A stretch of 64,000 nt of DNA from Hydnum rufescens UP504 (GCA_014904985.1 MU129029.1:1-64000); one strand, 5' to 3'; counted from the first letter of the stretch, positions 45,518-57,197 are shown. A program made the numbers and translations. Notes: generated by a model not told the origin, from the sequence alone.

Positions 45518-46977
45518 TGAAAGGCTTATACATAGGGGATGCTTGTAGGAAGGCTTATACATCATGTGGGATGCTTATAGGAAGGCTTGTACATCTGGGA
45601 TGCTTGTGGAAAGGCTTATATGTAGGGGATGCTGGTAGGAAGGCTTATATGTTGTTCATGTTGCATTGGTTCATTTACTGATATTTGTGTATTCTTGTTT
45701 ACATTCTCCTGGTCAAAATGCAGATATCTGTGGGCTACAGACTGGTCAGTGCTTGGTTAGTCTTGTTAGTGTCTTTCTTCCTTCTTTCTTCAAAACCTGA
45801 TTCATATTTTGTTATGCTTACTTTTCCTTGGATGTCCAGCAACTCTAACCTTAGGTCCTGCAACTATCCTTGGCTTTAGTGATTTGTGTAGAAGGCTTCC
45901 AGTGGCTTTGTCTCAACAACCTTGAAGATGACTTAGCTCCAGATGGCTTATAGATAGACTGTTCTTTAGAGGCAAGCAGAAAAATTGACAGTGGTTGACA
46001 GTGATGATTTCCAGAGAGGAGATGATTGTGTGGGGATACAGGAAATCTACCAGCTTTTATACCTTTCTGGAGGTGGCTGTGTTTAAAGAAAATGACTCCC
46101 TCATGGGTGAGTCATATGTGAGTCATAGGTGAGTCATGCATAAAGAGAACAAAAGAAATCATGGAAGGGTGATGTCATAGATGTGTCATAGGTGAGTCAT
46201 GCATAAGAGAACAAAAGAAATCATAGAAGTGGTGATGTCACCAATTTGCTGAGCATGTGGAATGCTTGGAGCATGAGGTCACTGACCATGTGGAGCATTC
46301 TGGGAGGTGAAATGAAGGGATATCTCTGGGTTCTGGAGATTAATTTGAGCATAGTCCAATGGTTAAGGTGTTTTGTTGCTTGTTGATAATGGGGACAAGT
46401 TCATGGGATGGGATTCAATGCAGAAACAGCAGTTTTCATCCGTAATAGATGCTCTTGGTATAATTAGATGCATATTTTTAACAGCTTTATGGGCATGGTG
46501 GTTCTGAGCAGATTGGATGCGAACTGACAGAGAAATTCATAAAATACTGATGGGTATTGATTCTGATAGTAATATCATTCTGTAGAGTTCAGTTTTGATC
46601 TGTTCTTTGCACACTCAGTACTGTCGGATGCGGAGCTTTTATATCTTTCTAGGTGTGGTTGTTCCAAGAGGATTGAATGCAAACTGACAGAGAAATTGGG
46701 TTTTTACTGGAAATCCTGGATTTTGATAGTAAAATTGGCCTGGAGAGTGCAGTTTTGGTCCATTCGACTTGTGTTTGGTACCATTCGAAAGGTGTGAATC
46801 ATGGCTTTCCAAGCATCATATGTGCATACCTCTCTGATCAAAACTGACAGAGTTATAGAATGAATTTGATTTCCACATGTAGCCATAATTAATTTTGTAA
46901 TTGGTCATGTGATCATCCAAAGGCTGGGAGTGGTGTGATTTTGCATTTTCTGATACTGGATGTTTTTATCTTCCACA
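45518..46977 (-). mobile_element. LTR-B fragment, copy 3, replacing the HIM-6 core
   Basis: It matches copies 1 and 2 from an internal GAAAGGCTTATAC to the TG end (CTTCCACA on plus). It lacks the other terminus and any target duplication. It removes the left half of the HIM-6 palindrome. Confidence 0.8.
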
Positions 46978-47764
46978 TCACCCATGTAGAGTGTATATAT
47001 AACACTACTATATTCAAATTTGGGCCAATTCTGATGCATAGAAGTGGCCCAATCCACTCTGTAATTACCCATCTCATGCCTTATTGAGCTCTGACTCATT
47101 ACCATCCTCTTCTTCAGGTTTTCCTGGACAAATTTTCATTATATAGTATTTATTTATAATATACATGCTTGGTACTATTGTGTACTGTGCTTGCAGCACC
47201 AGCACTTGGGCACTTCTTGAGTATTGGCAATTGCCAGCATTGAATTTCAAACTCTACACTGCCACACCCAGCAAGCAACTGTATGACCACAACACAACAG
47301 CAACAGCAGCAGCAACAGTGCATGACCATGACTGCATGACCATGACCACATGACCACACACCCACATCAGCGGGTGTGTGGTCATAAGGTAAGTTTTGCC
47401 TCAGTAAATACAATAGTGCAAAAGAGTTGTGCAAGCTACTCTTTTTGTGCTGCCATGAATTTTTATACTAACATAGCCTCTATTCCTCCAGATCAAAACC
47501 AAAACAACAAATGACAGGCCACCCAATGAGGGAGCCCAGCAACCACACCTGCTGTGGCGGGTGTGGTACTATTTAAGGTGAGTGTCCTCCCCCCTAATAG
47601 ATGCAGCTGCACAAAAAGAGCAGTGAAAGCTGCTCTTTTTGCATTGCATTTAATTTCTTAACTAATAATTCTTTATTCTAGGCTCTCACCCGAACCACAT
47701 GCCAAATGAACCCCCCCCCCCATCAGAAATGACAACACACCCACCAATGGAGAGTCCCAAATGC
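46978..47764 (+). mobile_element. HIM-6, right arm, first part
   Basis: The right half of a palindromic core (46978-47245, starting CACCCATGTAGAGTG as in HIM-4) is followed by two plus modules: donor GTAAGT at about 47391 with hairpin about 47417, and donor GTGAGT at about 47577 with hairpin about 47612. HIM-7 then inserts at 47765, and the arm resumes at 54033. Confidence 0.8.
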
Positions 47765-49349
47765 CAGGCTGGTCAGCCACTTTTCTGCATCATACTAGAT
47801 ATAATGAGCATTGCATTTATTATATCTAACTAGAGGTTTACACCAGGGGGCCCCCGGGGGCCCCTGCAATACAATCAAGGGGCCCCTGGCATTTATTATT
47901 TATTTATTTATTTATTATTATTGTTATTATTCCTATATACATTGATAGGCTTGCCCAGTGGGGCTCACCATGCGCCCAAGAAGAGCAACCACAGGCTGCT
48001 CTTCTTGTGCACTTGTAGCAAAATGAATAAATACATACCTTAAAATGATCACACCCACTGCAGTGGGGGTTACTCTCTTCTCCCCTTGTGCTCATTTGTA
48101 TGTTCACCTGGGTCCTGGCTCATATACTCACATGGGTCCAGTTTGGGCATTCACATGAGGCCTGGTTCCTAGAGTAAAGGATATGTTAGTTAAAATTCAA
48201 AAATGCACAAGAAGAGCAACCTGTGGCTGCTCTTCTTGCATGATTGTCATTATGGGGGGGGGGGAACCTATATTCTAGTACCACACCCACACTGGAGTGG
48301 GCATGGTGCCTCATGGTGCACCTGCACCGGTCATGTGGATGGTGGGGTCTGTGTGGGCTTGTATCCGCTGGTTCATGGATTTGCACAGGGTTCTGTTGTT
48401 GGGGGGTTGCTCATTTGGGGGCTTGGGCAGTCTGTTTCATGTGATCTAGAATCAAAAGATATATAAATCAGAAGTGATGCAAAAAGGGCAGCCCGCACTG
48501 CCCTTTTTGCGCCACATAGACATAGAAATTAGATTTAAAAAATACAAAATGTACATTCTAGTACCACACACCCACTGCAGTGGGGGTGTGGCACCTTGTA
48601 TTGTATCGTTCATTTAGATGGTGGTGTCTATATGGACTCATGCCTGGTTTTTCGTATGGAGGTCTTGCAGGGTATTGTTCAATGTATGGGTGTGGGGGGT
48701 GATACTGTGGTGCATGGGTCTCACACAAGGGTTGAGGAACACCTACAATTTAAAAATATATATGTTAGTACTTAAGTAGTAAGACCAGCACAAACAGAGC
48801 AGCTTTCGCTGCTCTTTTTGTGCAGCTGTATTTACTGGGGGGACACTCACCCTATATAGTACCACACACCCACCACAGTGGGTGTGTGGTTCCTGGAGCC
48901 CTCATTTGGCGTGGTCACATCCTTGTTTGGTGCACTACCATCAGGCACCTTGCCATATGTTGCATTGCCATTTGGTGCATTGCATATGTTGCATCGCACC
49001 TCGTTCGGCACATTGCTGTATGTCATGTTGTTTGGCACATTGCTGTATGTCGTGTTGTTTGGTGCATTACCATTTAGCATGTTGTGGCATATCATGTTGC
49101 CATGGCCCTGGTCATTTTGTGGGGTTTCGTTGTGCCTTGGAGAAGGCCTCAATCTATGGTAATAAACAACATGTTAGTATATGATTCAAAGCAGTGGAAA
49201 AAGAGCAGCTTTTGCTGCTCTTTTTCTGCCATTGTATCTACTCATAGAAATACTCACCTTGTGACCACACACCTGCAGTGGCAGGTGTGTGGTCATGTGG
49301 TTGCCTTTTCAGGTGGTTGTTGTGGTAGCGGAGATGTGGAGGAAGATGC

Positions 49350-50000
49350 AAACTCAATGCTGGCAATTGCTGGTACTCAACAAGCACCCAAGTGCTGGTG
49401 CCACAAGGAGAATACATATTAATAACAAGCATCTGGACCTGTAATAAATACTATACAATAAATATTGATCCAAAAATGTGAAGAAGGTGATGACAATAAG
49501 TCAGGGCTCAACACAGCATGATATGCCTAATTGGAAAGTGGATTGAGCCACTTCTGTGGGTCAGAATTGGCCCCAATTTAAATATATTAATGGTATATAT
49601 GCACCCTATGTGGATGATTATTTATATCAGCTGTTCTGGGCATTTTTCAATTTTTCACACCTTCAATTCCCTAAATAGGGAATTAAAGGTGTGAAAAATT
49701 GAAAAATGCCTGGAACAGCTGATATAAATGATCATCCACATAGGGTGCATATATACCATTAATATATTTAAATTGGGGCCAATTCTGACCCACAGAAGTG
49801 GCTCAATCCACTTTCCAATTAGGCATATCATGCTGTGTTGAGCCCTGACTTATCGTCATTGCCTTCTTCGCATTTTTGGATCAATATTTATTGTATAGTA
49901 TTTATTACAGGTCCAGATACTTGTTATTAATATGTATTCTCCTTGTGGCACCAGCACTTGGGCGCTTGTTGAGTACCAGCAATTGCCGGCATTGAGTTTG
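49350..50000. repeat. Palindromic core of HIM-7
   Basis: About 325-bp arms, centre near 49672 at CCCTAAATAGGG, few mismatches. First exonic hairpins lie 60-100 bp beyond each end. Confidence 0.95.
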
Positions 50001-50087
50001 CACAACCATGCAGCCACACCCAGCAATGCCAGAAAGGCAAGCACATGACCACACACCCACTGTGGTGGGTGTGTGGTACTATTTAAG

Positions 50088-53000
50088 GTGAGTTCCCCTC
50101 TCCCCCAATAGATACTGTGGTGCAAAAAGAGCAGTGAAAGCTGCTCTTTTTGTGCCACATTGAATTTCTTTACTAACACCATTCATTATTATTCTAGGTC
50201 CTGGCCTGGTCCCCAGTGCCAAACGATGAGACCCAACCAGCCAAGGCCCCCATGGCAATGCACCAAATGAAGGCATGAGAGGTGGCAACACAAACCACAC
50301 ACCCACTGCAGCAGATGTGTGGGGATTTCAAGTTAAGTATCTGTACAACTGTGAAAAAGGAGCAGCATATGCTGCTCCTTTTGTGTGGCTTTTCTTTTCT
50401 CTTCTTTTCTTTTTTACTAACATATTATTCATTATTCTAGATTGTCATCTGCAAACCCCCTGCCTAATGAAACCTATGAACATAACCTGCCAAAACCCCA
50501 ACTAAATGACACCCACCCATTATTGGCCCACCAGATGAAACCCATGGTGCAAGACCACAGAAACTGCAGATGGAACCACACCCACTTCTGTGGGTGTGGT
50601 AATATTAAGCTAAGTATCTGTACAACTGTGCAAAAGGAGCAGCATATGCTGCTCCTTTTGCATGGCTTTTCTTTCTTCTTTTTTTTTCTTTTTTGCTAAT
50701 GTATTACTTATTATTCTAGATCCTCATCTGAGTTCACAATGAAGCCCCCTGCCTAATGAAATGTATGAATGTAACCCACCAAAACCCCAACCAAATGAAA
50801 CCTGCATGATCGGCCCACCTGACGAAACCCACAACACAAGACCACAGAAACCACAGATGGAACCACACCCACTTTGGCAGGTGTGGTAATATTAAGCTAA
50901 GTATCTGTACAACTGCTGTAAGCAGGAAACGGAAGATGAATCCAGCTACAGTCCATGAAATGGAAATGAGGACAAAGAATGGGGATCACAGGGCCAATCC
51001 AAATGTTGGGGTCTGAGAGAAAGAGTCTTTGGATGGGTAGAATTGTCCTGTATAGACTGAGCCTATCCAGACAATAAATGAAGGGGGTTGTTAAATCAGG
51101 GAATCACACCCTAGGTCCTCCTCTTGAGAGCCTATCAAAAGTGAGATAAGTGGGGTTTGAGATGTGGAATTTACCCTAACACCAGCAGCAGTTCAACTAG
51201 CTTTTCAACTGGGGATGGGGGAAAGACAATAGAAATTCACATCTCCTGCACTTAATATACATCACAAAAAAATGCTATGGTAACCAGCAGAAAGGTGGAT
51301 TAAGACGAAAATGATGAAAAAAAAATCAAGTCAAAAGCTTCAAAACTGAAGGAGATATTCAATTAACAAGTCAGAATAGGAGAATATGGCCCAACCAAGG
51401 TATTCCTCCTCTTCTACTGAACAAAATCCCTTGAGGAATGGTGGAACTGGTCGCCCTAGATGTACCCTCCATCGGACATAGGTTTCCGGAACCATAATTG
51501 CCTTTAGTAATCAGAAAAGCGGAGGTAAAAGTGAAATGAGCAATGGGGAGACTAAATTACAGAAGGCCAAGTTATAATCCTCTTGTTTTTCCCTTGGTAC
51601 CATTCGATGCGGATTTTCAGCATCTTTCCAAGGGTGGTCTTTTATAACAAATCAAATCAAAACTGACGGAGTTTTTCACGAAATACTGAAGGATAGTGTG
51701 GAACATGAGGTAAAATCAACCTGGAAGATGCAGTTCGCATCCGATAAACGCGTGTGTGGTACCGTTAGACAGGTATTGATCGTAGCTTTCTGGGCGCTGT
51801 CTTTCCGAGTTGATCTGATCAAAAATGAGGGATATATTCATGAAATACTCCTTGAGAATATTGGAATAGCCCCTATTCAACATGTGACAAGTCTGTGAGT
51901 CAAAGTGGGAGTCATGTTATGTAATCCAAGGTCAAATACCACCCTTGAGGCATTTGGATATGCTGATAGTGATACAATAGGTGTACAAAAGTAAGCAAGT
52001 TGAATTGCTATAGCCTGGTTGAACTGGCTTGGAAATAAGTACAATTTGGATGGCCTGTTGAAATACCAAGGATGGACAAATGATTGTCTCATATATAGGG
52101 TGGAGGAAAAGTAAAAAGGACCATGGATCCTGGGATGTGAATCCATGCTATTTGACAGCCAGAGGAATAACAAGTGTGGATATGAGAGAAATGTAGAAAT
52201 ATGGATTCGTTTGAGGAGGTAGTTGGGCCCAGATGAGGTATGTACATAATGGGATTTTATCCCTCCAACACTGCACAAAAGGAGCAGTGTATGCTGCTCC
52301 TTTTGTGTGGCTTTTCCTTTTTCTTTTTTTTTTCTTTTTTGCTAATGTATTACTTACTATTCTAGATCATCATCTGAGTTCACAATGAAGCCCCACCCCC
52401 CTGCCTAATGAAACATATGAATGCAACCTGCCAAAACCCAACCAACAACACCTGCCCACAATTGGCCTGCCAGATGAAACCCATGATGTGAGATGACTGA
52501 AAATGCAGACAGAACCACACACCTGCCGAAGTGGGTGTGTGGTAATTTAAAGGTAAGTACAACAACGCAAAAGGAGCAGTGTATGCTGCTCCTTTTGCCT
52601 GGCTTGTCTTTTTTTTTTTGGTTTACTAACATCCTATTTATTATTCTAGGTTGTCACAACACCCAATCAAGACCCACAACCCTGCCAAATGAAACCTGTG
52701 AGAAGGGAAACCCATGAACCCCGTAAATGACAACCAGCCACCATACCAAGTACAAACTGCACAACTGTGGTACAAAACAAGCAAACCTGCCGAATGAACA
52801 AATGCCCACCCAACCAAAACCCAACATATGAATGCCCACCCAATGCCCACCCACCAAACAAGCATGGGCCAAACAGCCACCCACCAAACAAAACCGCCCA
52901 CACCACACACCTGCCAAAGTGGGTGTGTGGTAATATATAAGGTAAGTAGTGTATGCAACTGTGCAAAAAGAGCAGCAAATGCTGCTCTTTTTGTGCTGGT

Positions 53001-53546
53001 TATAGATTTTCACTGACATCTTATCAATTTTTTCTAGGACATCGCCTGAACCAGAAGCTGCTGGATGAACACATGCCAAATGAGCCCCCCCTCCCAAATG
53101 ACAATCTGCCAAATGAACCCCTGCCCAATGAAAACCCACCAAACAAAGACATGCCAACCACACACCCACTGTGGTGGGTGTGTGGTGATATATAAGGTAA
53201 ATAGATCTAGTGTATGCAACAGCACAAAAAGAGCAGCATTTGCTGCTCTTTTTGCACTGGTTATAAATTTTAACTAACATTTTATCGATTTTTCTAGGAC
53301 ATTGCCTGAATGAGCCCCCCCTCCCAAACGGCAATCCACCAAATGAACAACCACCAAACAAAGACCTGCCCAATCAAAACCTGCCGAATGAAGGACCCAC
53401 ATGAACCACACACCCACTGCGGCAGGTGTGTGGTCCTATATAAGGTAAGTCACCCACAGTAGATACAGCCATGCAAAAAGAGCAGCTTAAGCTGCTCTTT
53501 TTGCACCAGTTCAAATTTCTAACTAACTTGTATCTTATTATTTTAG
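50088..53546 (+). other. Right-arm intron array of HIM-7
   Basis: Introns with good signals: 50088-50197 (GTGAGT/CTAAC/TTCTAG, 110 bp), 52553-52649 (97), 52942-53037 (96, branch CTGAC), 53197-53297 (101) and 53445-53546 (102). Exons between the last ones are 292, 159 and 147 bp. Three further modules have the first donor base changed (TTAAGT at about 50331, CTAAGT at about 50607 and 50898) with acceptor and hairpin kept. Exonic hairpins ACCACACACCCAC...GTGGGTGTGTGGT sit 8-15 bp before each donor. The exons start with CH-coding TGTCAY and contain CCAAATGAA repeats. Splicing is predicted, not shown. Confidence 0.75.
50917..52270 (-). mobile_element. Solo LTR, family C, copy 1, in a HIM-7 intron
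   Basis: 1,354 bp, TGTAAGCAGG to CCTCCAACA on plus, with a 4-bp duplication CTGC (50913-50916 and 52271-52274). It lies between a donor and its hairpin. Read on minus it starts TGTTGGAGGGATAAA, like family B TGTGGAAGATAAAA, and it shares the 160-bp unit (about 51590-51860). Confidence 0.8.
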
Positions 53547-54032
53547 GCCACAATCTGATGAACCAACACCCACATGAGCCCAGCCGAAACCCCCTACATG
53601 GAAACCTGCTGAATGAACACCTGTCTTACCAAACCTGTGACTAAAGATCCACCAAGCAAAGCCCTGAACGAAAACATATGACTGAGGTGAGGCTGAGTGT
53701 AGATTGATGTGTATAATACTTGTATAATAATAATATGTATGAGAATCAACAATAATAAGTAAATAATCATAGTTGCCAATAAGCCTGTATGGCCTGTTGA
53801 CCTGCTTGGGGGCAGCCTACTCCTGTCTAAGTCTTGATTCTTTAAGTCCCAATTTTGGTGAATTTTCCAAGTTCAGAGCCAGGGGCCCCTGGGGCCCCTT
53901 GGCTGAGGGTCTGAAATCACCCCCAGAGGCCCCAGGGGCCCCCACTTAAAAACATCTAGTTAGACTATTTAAATGCAAGGCTCATTGTATCTAACTAGAT
54001 GTACATTTGTGGCTGACTGGGTTGCCAAATGC

Positions 54033-55382
54033 AACCCAGAAATGAGGATGCACGATGCAAGGCCCAGGGACCCCAGATGAACCACACACCCACTTCGGTG
54101 GGTGTGTGGTAATTTCAAGATAAGTATGATTGCACAAAGGCAGCAGCATATGCTGCTCCTTTTGTGTGGCTTTCTTTTTATTTTTTTCTGTTACTAATGC
54201 ATTATTCCTAGATTTTCACCTGCCTACAACCCCCACCAACCCCCAAATCAAGACCTGTGACCCCACTGAAGAAACATGTGAAAACAGAAACACACACAGC
54301 GAACCACCTGCCCACATGACAACCACCCCCAGATGCAAAACCAAATGTGCAGTACAAACGAGTACCACACACCCACTTTGTGGGTGTGTGGTACAACAAG
54401 GTAACTTTTTTTTTAAATTTCTATACACACAGTGATGCAAAAGGAGCAGCACAAGCTGCTCCTTTTGTGTCACTTTGAATTTTTTTACTAACATACACCA
54501 CCATTGTAGGATTCAAATTAAGCCTCCTGAAATGACAACCCACCCCAATGGGCACCCTCCCATATGCAAAACCAAGTACAAAGCACACAACCAGGGTGCA
54601 AAATCAGTACCACACACCCACTTTGGCAGGTGTGTGGTAATATTAGGTGTGTCTCATCCCACTGGTGCCAGAAGAGCAGCAGAAGCTGCTCTTTTGGCAC
54701 CTTTGTTTTCTTTTTTTTTACTAATGGATTATTATTTGTTGTTCTAGGCTCCTTCCCTCTGTGAAAACCCACCTGACAAGCACACAGGGGAGCCCCCAGT
54801 ATGCACAGCCACCCAAGCCCAAAGAGCCTGCCCCCAAAATGACAATTGACAAATGTGTGTACCACACACCCACTTCGGCAGGTGTGTGGTAATATTAGGT
54901 ACATCTAATCATATTGGTGCCAAAAGAGCAGCAGAAGCTGCTCTTTTGGCACCTCTGTTTTCTTTTTTTACTAATGTATTATTATTTACTGTTCTAGGTT
55001 CCTTCCCCCCATGAAAACTCACCTGATGAGCACATGGGCAAGCCCCCAGTATGCGCAGCCACCCAAGCCCAGAGGGCCCTCCCCCTGAACACAGGGATTG
55101 ACAAAATTGCATACCACACACCTGCTGCAGCAGGTGTGTGGTAATTTTAAGGTGAGTACAACCACACAAGAGGAGCAGTGTATGCTGCTCCTTTTGCATG
55201 GCTTTTCTTGTTTTTTTACTAATGTATTATTTATTATTTTAGTTTGTCATCTGGACCCAACACCTGTGACCCTGCCAAACAAACATGGGAGAATGATGAC
55301 CAACCCACCAAATGAATCCCGCCAATGGCAATGAGTCAAAACCATGATGCAAGCCCCAGACAAACCCCACACCTGCCAAAGC
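54033..55382 (+). mobile_element. HIM-6, right arm, second part
   Basis: Rejoins the HIM-6 exon after removal of HIM-7: AGAGTCCCAAATGC then AACCCAGAAATGAGG, which matches the uninterrupted exon on the minus strand of HIM-4 (about 26640-26700). Five plus modules follow, with intronic hairpins at about 54131, 54435, 54665, 54916 and 55164 and exonic hairpins at about 54082, 54362, 54608, 54860 and 55112. Donors include ATAAGT, GTAACT, GTGTGT, GTACAT and GTGAGT. HIM-8 inserts within the next exonic hairpin at 55383. Confidence 0.8.
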
Positions 55383-55400
55383 CAGGCTGGTCAGTCACAT

Positions 55401-55456
55401 GGGGGACCTAATTTAGGTACCACTTTCGGGGCAGAAAATGGTACCTAATAGGTCCC
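55401..55456. repeat. Subterminal inverted repeat of the HIM end
   Basis: GGGGGACCTAATTTAGGTACC pairs with GGTACCTAATAGGTCCC across 20 bp. The same structure occurs in HIM-2, -3, -5 and -6 but not in HIM-7. Possible transposase or hairpin recognition site. Confidence 0.8.
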
Positions 55457-56774
55457 TCAAACCTTACGGCCGAAATCAGCCCATTTCAATTCAGTTTTTT
55501 GGCCATCTGTCAGCCAATCCATGGCTGTGCTATATTATATACTTATTTATTATTATTGTTTACTATTTATTATTATTATTATTATTACTACTATTATTAT
55601 ATACATATTATACTATATACATATTACCCCCCCCCCCGGGGTCTGCCACCACAGGGGGGGCATGGTTCATGTGGTTACATGCCCACATCAGCATATACCC
55701 ACCATACACCCCCAGTCAGGGGCCAGTTCCCTTTGGGCACTCCCTCAAGGGAGTTGGTTTTCATTTGTGGGGGCTTGTTCACAGTTATCATTCACAACAT
55801 CTCATTTGGCAGGTTCATAGTTGGGGGTTCACAGGGGTTCTGGTTCAGGATCTAAAGAAACAATTGATAGAACATTAGTAGAACAGTAATGCAGTGCAAA
55901 AAGAGCAGCTTATGCTGCTCGTTTTGTGCCACAAGAATAAGAAATGAAAATAAAAAATAAAAACATACCTTGTAGTACCCCACACCTGCTGCAGGAGTGT
56001 GGGGGACTGGGGTCATGTACTTTGGGTCATATGTACAGCAGTTCATACAGGGTCCTCTCTGTGCCCTGTCATTCGGGCATCAATAAGTGGGGTTGCGGGG
56101 GGGGGGGGTTTGCATTGGTATTCACTCGCAAGAGAAGTCGAGACCTACAGGATAAGAAATTTAAATCAGTTAATAATTAAACACCATGCAAAAAGAGCAG
56201 CTTTTGCTGCTCTTTTGCATGGGTGTAGCTACTGGGTGGGACAGGGACTCACCTTACATAGGACCACACACCTGCCCTGGTGGGTGTGTGATTCCTGGTG
56301 CCTGCATTAGGTGGGGGTGCATCCTTGTTCAGCATGGTTGCATCCCCATTTGACACGGCCATGTCCTCGTTTGGCATGGCACCACATGTCACATCCTGGG
56401 CATGTTGGCATGGCATGTTGCATTGGCATGGTGTGTTGTGTTGGCATGGTGTGTTGCATTGGCATGTTGTGTTGCATTGGCATTGTGTTGGTGTGTTGTG
56501 TTGCTGTGCTGTGTTTGCATTGGTGTGTCGTGTGGGTTACCATCATGCATTGGATGAGGGCCCAGCTAGAATAATTAAAAGCATGTTGGTAAAAAATTCG
56601 AAAGCAGCACAAAAAGAGCAGCTTTTGCTGCTCTTTTTGCGCTGATGTATCTACTACAATTCATAAAAAAACATACCTTGTATGACCACACACCCACTGC
56701 TGTGGGTGTGTGGTCATCTTTGCCTGCCTGTCTAGGTGGTTTCCTGTTTGGTCAATGTATGCGCATTTTAATCG

Positions 56775-57113
56775 ACTCAACACCAGCAATTGCCAGATCC
56801 CAAAAGTGCTCAAGTGCTGTCACCACAAGTACCATCTAAATTAATAGCCAGTATATAGACAAGGAATATGTTATTATGTAATATATATTTTTCCAAAAGA
56901 TGACAAAGACAACCATAGTAGGTCAGAGCTCAATGAGGCATGAAATGCCTCATTGAGCTCTGACCTACTATGGTTGTCTTTGTCGTCTTTTGGAAAAATA
57001 TATATTACATAATAACATATTCCTTGTCTATATACTGGCTATTAATTTAGATGGTACTTGTGGTGACAGCACTTGAGCACTTTTGGGGATCTGGCAATTG
57101 CTGGTGTTGAGTT
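56775..57113. repeat. Shortened palindromic core of HIM-8
   Basis: Arms of about 168 bp meet at GAGGCATGAAATGCCTC near 56944. Compared with HIM-2 the inner 150 bp of both arms, including CCCTAAATAGGG, are absent; symmetry is kept. Confidence 0.95.
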
Positions 57114-57197
57114 GCATCCTCACATACTGACAGGCAACCACCTACAAAGGAAAGGCAAGCAGATGACCACACCTGCCACTGCGGGTGTGGTCAAAAG

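Larger units (their letters stand above)
47765..54024. mobile_element. HIM-7: complete hairpin-intron hAT-like element
   Basis: 6,260 bp with a perfect 8-bp target duplication CCAAATGC (47757-47764 and 54025-54032). The ends CAGGCTGGTCAGCCAC and, reversed, CAACCCAGTCAGCCAC match at 12 of 16 positions, and similarity continues for about 150 bp through TCTAACTAG and GGGGCCCC motifs. Inside are five minus-strand modules (hairpins about 47967, 48203, 48477, 48789, 49198), a palindromic core (49350-50000) and eight plus-strand modules (hairpins about 50122, 50352, 50628, 52273, 52565, 52962, 53222, 53470), with a nested solo LTR-C at 50917. No transposase frame, so it depends on another element. 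CAGG ends and 8-bp duplications point to hAT. Confidence 0.9.

Noticed and set aside
52962..53000. microRNA precursors
   Set aside because: Stems are only 14-20 bp with 4-6 base loops, too short for typical precursors. Small-RNA origin is left only as a possibility.
53222..53262. Rho-independent terminators (stem followed by T-run)
   Set aside because: The T-run is part of the stem itself, the context is eukaryotic, and the hairpins lie between a donor and a branch site rather than at gene ends.
52654..53373. Long minus-strand frames over the HIM-7 array as a cysteine/glycine-rich protein
   Set aside because: They are open because stop codons are rare in the GT-rich complement of the AC-rich exons and hairpins. 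They cross introns and lack consistent frame between modules.
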